Origin: an uncultured Eubacteriaceae bacterium
GTDB taxonomy: Bacteria > Bacillota > Clostridia > Lachnospirales > CAG-274
Length of the DNA: 10,607 bases
Assembly (NCBI GenBank): GCA_947565475.1
Contig: CANOGI010000061.1
Coordinates: 1 to 10,607, forward strand
Reading direction: 5' to 3'
The position numbers and the translations under genes are program-made. The notes beneath the pieces are model-generated. The model saw only the letters and a program-made list of their open reading frames with translations, did not search any database and was not told where the DNA came from. This document shows, in pieces, positions 6,770 to 10,607 of the stretch. The stretch's first letter is position 1. Each line of letters begins with the position of its first letter.

Positions 6770-8854
6770 TTATTTTTTCTTTGAGTCAGTGAATTTTTCC
6801 TTAAAATATTTTTCAAGCTCATATTGAGAATCAAAAATAACATCGTCTTCCGAAATCTCTTTTTTATAATAGCTTCCGTCAGAATTCATATACCAGCCCT
6901 TTTTATTGTCCTTTCCACAAAACTCTAAAATCTTTAAAACTGTCTTCCTGGCTTGAGAACTTTTAATCGGAATAAAAACCTCTATTCTTCGTCTTGTATT
7001 CCTATTCAAAAAGTCACCTGAACCAATAAATATTTTTTCTCGTCCATCTTTACCAAAACATAAAATTCTCGAGTGCTCAAGATATTTTCCCACAATACTT
7101 TTTACTGTAATATTTTCTGTATATCCTGGTATACCTGCTCGCATACAGCATATTCCCCTTATATACAACTCAATTTTTACTCCCTCTCTGGAGGCTTCCA
7201 CAAGCTTACGCATAATATCAATGTCATTCATAGAATTAATTTTTATAGCTATAAAACCGTTTCCGTCAAGCTTATGCTTTAAAATTTCCTTATCAATAAG
7301 CTTAATAACATTACTCTTATAACAATTAGGAGCGATCCAAAGACTTCTTGTGCTCTCAACCGCCTCCCCTTTTTGTAAACTGTCAAATAAGTCGGCGGCA
7401 TCCGCGCCAATATCGTTATCCGACGTTATATATGACATATCCGTGTACTGCTCAGAAGTTTTCTCGTTATAATTTCCCGTTCCCACTTGGGTTATATAAC
7501 TTATTTTATTATGATGTTTCTTTGTTATAAGACACACTTTAGCGTGTACTTTATAATCATTTAATCCATAAATAACTTTACAGCCAGCGTTCTCAAGGAT
7601 TTTTGAGTAATCTATGTTACTTTGCTCGTCAAATCTCGCTCTAAGCTCAAGAAGACATACTACATCTTTTCCTCTCTCGGCGGCATATGCGAGAGCGGAA
7701 ACAACTTTGCTGTAACTCGCCAAACGATAGAGAGAAATTTTTATTGAGACAACGTCCAAATCATCGGCGGCCTCATAAAGTAAATCAACAAAAACCCCAA
7801 AACTTTGAAACGGCACACTGAATAACAAGTCGTTTTTCGCTATATATTTCATAAGCTGGCCTTTTTCGGCTTTTATACATTTTACAGGTTTGTTCTCGCT
7901 AAACAATAGTTTTTTGTCATTAAGTCTTAACGCTTTGTAAAGACTAAACCCAAAGGAAAAATTCAAAGGTAGTCTCTCCGTAAAAATAATATTACTTTCA
8001 CAATCAAGCTTTTCACAAAGAAAACCTTTCATTTTATCGGATAACTCGCTGCAAACCTGAATCCTGACCGGAGCCAAAATTCTCCGCTTTTTCAGCATAT
8101 ACTGCATAATTCCCCTGAAATCAACGTCATTATCTGAATCAAGAATAGCCTCGCTTATAGTAATATCAGCGTTTCTCGTAACTCTTATTTTATAAATCTC
8201 CTTAATTTTAAAGTTAGGAAATAATTTCTCAGCGTAGAACTGCACAACATCAGAAATAAAAGCGACTTTTTTTCTTCCGTCGGTATTAAAAGTAAAATAC
8301 TGGTCATCCATAGCCGTAGGAATAATTCCTATTTTTTCCTCATTTTTTTTCGATTCCAAAATAGTGATTATGTATATTTCCTTATTTTTAAGAAAAGGAA
8401 ATAACTGTTCCTCATCAACAATCTGAGGGGATAAAACAGGAAAAATCTCCTCATAAAAATATTTCTCCGAAATAAGACTCTCGCTTCTTGAAATATTATT
8501 AAAATCAATAATATCTATACCGAATTTTTTCAGTTCCTTAACAATGTTTTTATATCCAGCCTCAAGCAAATCACCCATGCGCTCAACACTTTTATAAATT
8601 TCCGTAATCTGCTTTTTAACAGACCACCCCGTCTTATCATCAACTTTATCAGGAAAGTTTTCGGCGTCCTCTCCCAAAGAACCTACTCTAACCATAAAAA
8701 ACTCGTCAAGATTTGAAAAATAAATAGACATAAATTTAAGACGCTCAAATAACGGGTTATAATTGTCAAAAGCCTCAAAAAGAACCCTTTTGTTAAATTC
8801 AAGCCAACTTAATTCCCTGTTTATAAAAAGTTCTTTCTCAATATTCTCTCCCAT
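6770..8854 (-). CDS. ppk1: Polyphosphate kinase 1
   Basis: Ppk1 reversibly polymerises the gamma-phosphate of ATP into inorganic polyphosphate. The 694 residues match the usual full length. The N-terminal domain begins with FINRELSWLEFNKRVL (10-25) and includes NLDEFFMVRVG (48-58). The catalytic phospholipase D-like domains contain ELRARFDEQSNI (403-414), KVHAKV with the probable phospho-accepting His437, GTGNYNEKT (458-466), and the second conserved histidine His594 in YLEHSRI. No truncation or missing catalytic residue was noticed. The start is supported by a GAGGGAGGG purine run 6 nt upstream (complement at about 8861-8869). The first 34 nt overlap the end of ppx in another frame, so the genes share one mRNA and ppk translation is probably coupled to ppx. 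Confidence 0.97.
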   Translation of the reverse strand: MGENIEKELFINRELSWLEFNKRVLFEAFDNYNPLFERLKFMSIYFSNLDEFFMVRVGSLGEDAENFPDKVDDKTGWSVKKQITEIYKSVERMGDLLEAGYKNIVKELKKFGIDIIDFNNISRSESLISEKYFYEEIFPVLSPQIVDEEQLFPFLKNKEIYIITILESKKNEEKIGIIPTAMDDQYFTFNTDGRKKVAFISDVVQFYAEKLFPNFKIKEIYKIRVTRNADITISEAILDSDNDVDFRGIMQYMLKKRRILAPVRIQVCSELSDKMKGFLCEKLDCESNIIFTERLPLNFSFGFSLYKALRLNDKKLLFSENKPVKCIKAEKGQLMKYIAKNDLLFSVPFQSFGVFVDLLYEAADDLDVVSIKISLYRLASYSKVVSALAYAAERGKDVVCLLELRARFDEQSNIDYSKILENAGCKVIYGLNDYKVHAKVCLITKKHHNKISYITQVGTGNYNEKTSEQYTDMSYITSDNDIGADAADLFDSLQKGEAVESTRSLWIAPNCYKSNVIKLIDKEILKHKLDGNGFIAIKINSMNDIDIMRKLVEASREGVKIELYIRGICCMRAGIPGYTENITVKSIVGKYLEHSRILCFGKDGREKIFIGSGDFLNRNTRRRIEVFIPIKSSQARKTVLKILEFCGKDNKKGWYMNSDGSYYKKEISEDDVIFDSQYELEKYFKEKFTDSKKK

Positions 8855-9741
8855 AAATAACCCTCCCTCACGCTTCCTTTAATAGTCTGTATCTTCTCAG
8901 TACCTATATACTTACATATAGTTCTTAAAACAATAAGCCCCGGAATTATCGTATAAACCCTTTCGGGAATAATATGACAAATAAAACTCACACCCTTAAC
9001 GTCCATTTTATAAATAGTTTTAATAATCTCATCAATTTGAGATACTGTAAGATGATAGTCCGATATATTGCCCTCTCCGCCGACCAGAGAGCGGTGGAGT
9101 TTGGCTCCGGCTCTCGCTGTTCCTCCTATAGCATACAATTTCTCATATCCTATATCTTTAAAAGCCTTGTTTCTCAAAAGCTCCTCTTTTACATATTCCT
9201 TTATTTTTTTTATTTCCTTTTTCTTAGGCAGAAGCCCGCTGACAAAATTTTTATAAGTAATAAGACTTCCTATTTTAAAAGAATCTGAATTTACAATTCC
9301 TTTTTCGGAAAAAGAAAACATTTGTCCGCTTCCCCCGCCAAGGTCAAGACCTATCCCCTTTTTTTCCTTGATATATGTTTTCATCCCCACATAATCAAAG
9401 AAAACCTCTTCCGCCGATGAGATAATGTCTATATCAATATCAAGTTCATTTTTTATTTTAAAGATAATATCACGCTCATTTTTTAAATCTCTTAAAGACG
9501 CTGTGGCAAACCAAAAAACGCCGTCACATTTAATAGCTTCCAAAAGTTCTTTAATCACAGTCAAAGCTTCTATAAGCTTAACTATACCCGCATAAGGCAA
9601 AATACCGTTTTCCACATACTCAATAAGACCGACAAACTGCCGTTCATTTATAATCTCCTCGGCATTTTTTCTCTCATCGTCAATTTTATAAACAACTATT
9701 CTAACCGTATTTGAACCAATATCAACAACACCGATTTTCAT
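8821..9741 (-). CDS. ppx: Ppx/GppA-family phosphatase (probable exopolyphosphatase)
   Basis: Members of this ASKHA-fold family hydrolyse terminal phosphate from polyphosphate or convert pppGpp to ppGpp. The 306 residues cover the two ASKHA domains without the C-terminal HD-like region of E. coli Ppx (513 residues), as in many short bacterial homologues. Visible are the phosphate-1 loop DIGSNTVR (7-14), ATASLRD (79-85), the catalytic-glutamate region SSAEEVFFDY (108-117), the phosphate-2 loop DLGGGSG (133-139) and AIGGTARA (204-211). Overlap with ppk favours polyphosphate as substrate, but pppGpp activity cannot be excluded. The ribosome binding site GGGAGA is at 9751-9756, written as its complement. 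It is the first gene of a two-gene operon with a near-consensus promoter. Confidence 0.93.
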   Translation of the reverse strand: MKIGVVDIGSNTVRIVVYKIDDERKNAEEIINERQFVGLIEYVENGILPYAGIVKLIEALTVIKELLEAIKCDGVFWFATASLRDLKNERDIIFKIKNELDIDIDIISSAEEVFFDYVGMKTYIKEKKGIGLDLGGGSGQMFSFSEKGIVNSDSFKIGSLITYKNFVSGLLPKKKEIKKIKEYVKEELLRNKAFKDIGYEKLYAIGGTARAGAKLHRSLVGGEGNISDYHLTVSQIDEIIKTIYKMDVKGVSFICHIIPERVYTIIPGLIVLRTICKYIGTEKIQTIKGSVREGYLWERILRKNFL

Positions 9742-9784
9742 AGTAATTATTCTCCCGTTTTTTTATATTTTTATCGCTTTTTTA

Positions 9785-9813
9785 ATTATACCATAATTTT
9801 ACGATAATCTCAA
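9785..9813 (-). promoter_or_regulatory. Promoter of the ppx-ppk operon
   Basis: On the minus strand, -35 TTGAGA (9808-9813), a 17-bp spacer and a perfect -10 TATAAT (9785-9790) preceded by TGG, an extended -10. Transcription would start near 9779, about 37 nt before the ppx start codon. No PhoB-type box or other operator was recognised. Confidence 0.85.
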
Positions 9814-9878
9814 ATAAAAATAACTTATTTAACTATATAAGACGCCCTTTAACTCTTATTTTAAAATACACTTTATGA

Positions 9879-9926
9879 AAATAATTTTGTACATTATGCT
9901 TATTAATTTAATGGCAAATAATTTTG
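9879..9926. repeat. 11-bp direct repeat in the divergent promoter region
   Basis: AAATAATTTTG occurs at 9879-9889 and again at 9916-9926, 37 bp apart. The second copy runs into the -35 box of the dehydrogenase promoter. It may be a regulator-binding pair, but its AT-rich content makes chance plausible. The rest of the 298-bp divergent region (9742-10039) holds only the two promoters and leaders. Confidence 0.25.
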
Positions 9927-9952
9927 ACAAAACTTTCTAATTGTAGTATGAT
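9924..9952 (+). promoter_or_regulatory. Promoter of the SDR dehydrogenase gene
   Basis: A perfect -35 TTGACA (9924-9929), a 17-bp spacer and -10 TATGAT (9947-9952). Transcription would begin near 9959, giving an 80-nt leader that ends in the strong ribosome binding site GGAGGT (10025-10030). The promoter is divergent from that of ppx-ppk. Confidence 0.8.
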
Positions 9953-10039
9953 TAATGTAAGGGTTCATAGAATTGTTTTAATGTTCTCTTAACTTTACAC
10001 ATTAAGCGAAAAATTTATTAAGATGGAGGTAATTATTTT

Positions 10040-10607
10040 ATGAGTTACGAAGAAAACTTTTCTCTTAAAGGAAAAATAGCGTTAGTTACAGGCGCTTCCT
10101 ATGGTATCGGATTCGCTATAGCGAGCGGTTTCGCTAAAAGCGGCGCTACTATCGTTTTTAACGACATTAAACAAGAATTGGTAGACAAAGGTCTTGCCGC
10201 TTATAAAGAAGCCGGCATCGAGGCTCACGGATATGTTTGTGACGTTACAAACGAAGATCAGGTAAACGAGCTTGTCGCTAAAGTTGAGAAAGAAGTCGGA
10301 GTTATTGATATTCTTGTAAATAACGCCGGAATTATCAAACGTATACCAATGTGCGATATGACCGCCGCAGAATTTAGACAAGTTATCGATATTGACTTAA
10401 ACGGACCTTTCATCGTGTCAAAAGCTGTTATTCCAAGTATGATTAAAAAAGGACACGGAAAAATCATTAACATTTGCTCAATGATGAGTGAGCTCGGACG
10501 AGAGACCGTTTCCGCTTACGCTGCCGCTAAAGGCGGTCTCAAAATGCTTACAAAAAATATTTGTTCTGAATACGGCGAATTTAACATTCAGTGTAACGGT
10601 ATCGGAC
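10040..10607 (+). CDS. SDR sugar-acid dehydrogenase, gluconate 5-dehydrogenase/DhuD group (3' end cut off)
   Basis: Only the first 189 residues are present; the family usually has about 260-270. They form a classical short-chain dehydrogenase with cofactor motif TGASYGIG (17-24), NNAG (94-97) and the catalytic set Asn121, Ser147, Tyr160, Lys164. The block IINICSMMSELGRETVSAYA (142-161) and the FNDIKQELVDKGLAAY stretch (40-55) closely resemble Ga5DH/IdnO-type enzymes as I remember them. These are described either as gluconate/5-ketogluconate oxidoreductases or, in streptococci, as DhuD in unsaturated-uronate breakdown; sequence alone does not decide, and KduD is a close relative. The ribosome binding site GGAGGT is 9 nt upstream. 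Codon choice appears more GC-rich than in neighbouring genes, compatible with high expression. Downstream operon partners lie outside the window. Confidence 0.87.
   Translation, partial: MSYEENFSLKGKIALVTGASYGIGFAIASGFAKSGATIVFNDIKQELVDKGLAAYKEAGIEAHGYVCDVTNEDQVNELVAKVEKEVGVIDILVNNAGIIKRIPMCDMTAAEFRQVIDIDLNGPFIVSKAVIPSMIKKGHGKIINICSMMSELGRETVSAYAAAKGGLKMLTKNICSEYGEFNIQCNGIG

Noticed and set aside
9956..9969. TGTAAGGGTTCATA as a CcpA catabolite-responsive element
   Set aside because: It misses the central CG and one end position of the cre consensus, so it is no better than a chance match despite its position at the predicted transcription start.
10082..10473. Two minus-strand open frames inside the dehydrogenase gene
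   Set aside because: They lie antisense to conserved SDR motifs, overlap each other and lack initiation signals.
1..10607. CRISPR array, prophage, transposon or classical defence system
   Set aside because: No regularly spaced repeats, transposase, integrase, nuclease or toxin-antitoxin signatures were found; all long reading frames have ordinary assignments.

Overview
The window looks like chromosome from a strictly anaerobic, very AT-rich member of the Bacillota, most likely a Clostridia-type fermenter. The reasons are textbook sigma-A promoters (TTGACA/TATAAT-like boxes 17 bp apart, some with an extended -10), strong purine-rich ribosome binding sites, a TTG start, an oxygen-sensitive FeFe-hydrogenase-type sensor, and a DUF2156-GNAT gene pair of a kind I associate with Clostridia. 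This assignment is an inference; no rRNA or other taxonomic marker is present.

Layout. Positions 1-290 hold two hairpins: one fits a terminator for a plus-strand gene to the left, the other a terminator for the minus-strand gene at 291-2249. That gene encodes a soluble fusion of an H-cluster sensory hydrogenase with a chemoreceptor signalling domain. Its upstream side (2250-2472) has a good promoter and an untranslated leader of about 190 nt that can fold into a compact three-way junction resembling a riboswitch aptamer. A long AT-rich stretch follows with only tRNA-Ser(GCU) (3112-3199, minus), which has its own promoter and terminator. From 3200 to 3640 there are two candidate plus-strand promoters and two structured elements. 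Next comes a tight plus-strand operon of a 10-TM EamA/DMT exporter, a DUF2156 (MprF C-terminal-like) protein and a GNAT acetyltransferase (3640-6386). The convergent gap 6387-6769 contains a probable terminator and a long imperfect hairpin. The minus-strand ppx-ppk operon (6770-9741) has overlapping genes and a near-consensus promoter. Divergently from it, with its own near-consensus promoter, starts an SDR sugar-acid dehydrogenase of the gluconate 5-dehydrogenase/DhuD group, cut by the right edge.

How the genes fit together. ppk and ppx make and degrade polyphosphate and appear translationally linked. The EamA-DUF2156-GNAT operon combines an exporter with two GNAT-fold, probably acyl- or aminoacyl-transferring proteins; its substrate cannot be read from sequence. 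The hydrogenase-chemoreceptor stands alone, and neither hydrogenase maturases nor che genes are in view, so it probably works with partners encoded elsewhere. The dehydrogenase probably begins a uronate/gluconate catabolic operon extending beyond the window. The least explained parts are the leader of the hydrogenase-chemoreceptor and the region upstream of the EamA gene.
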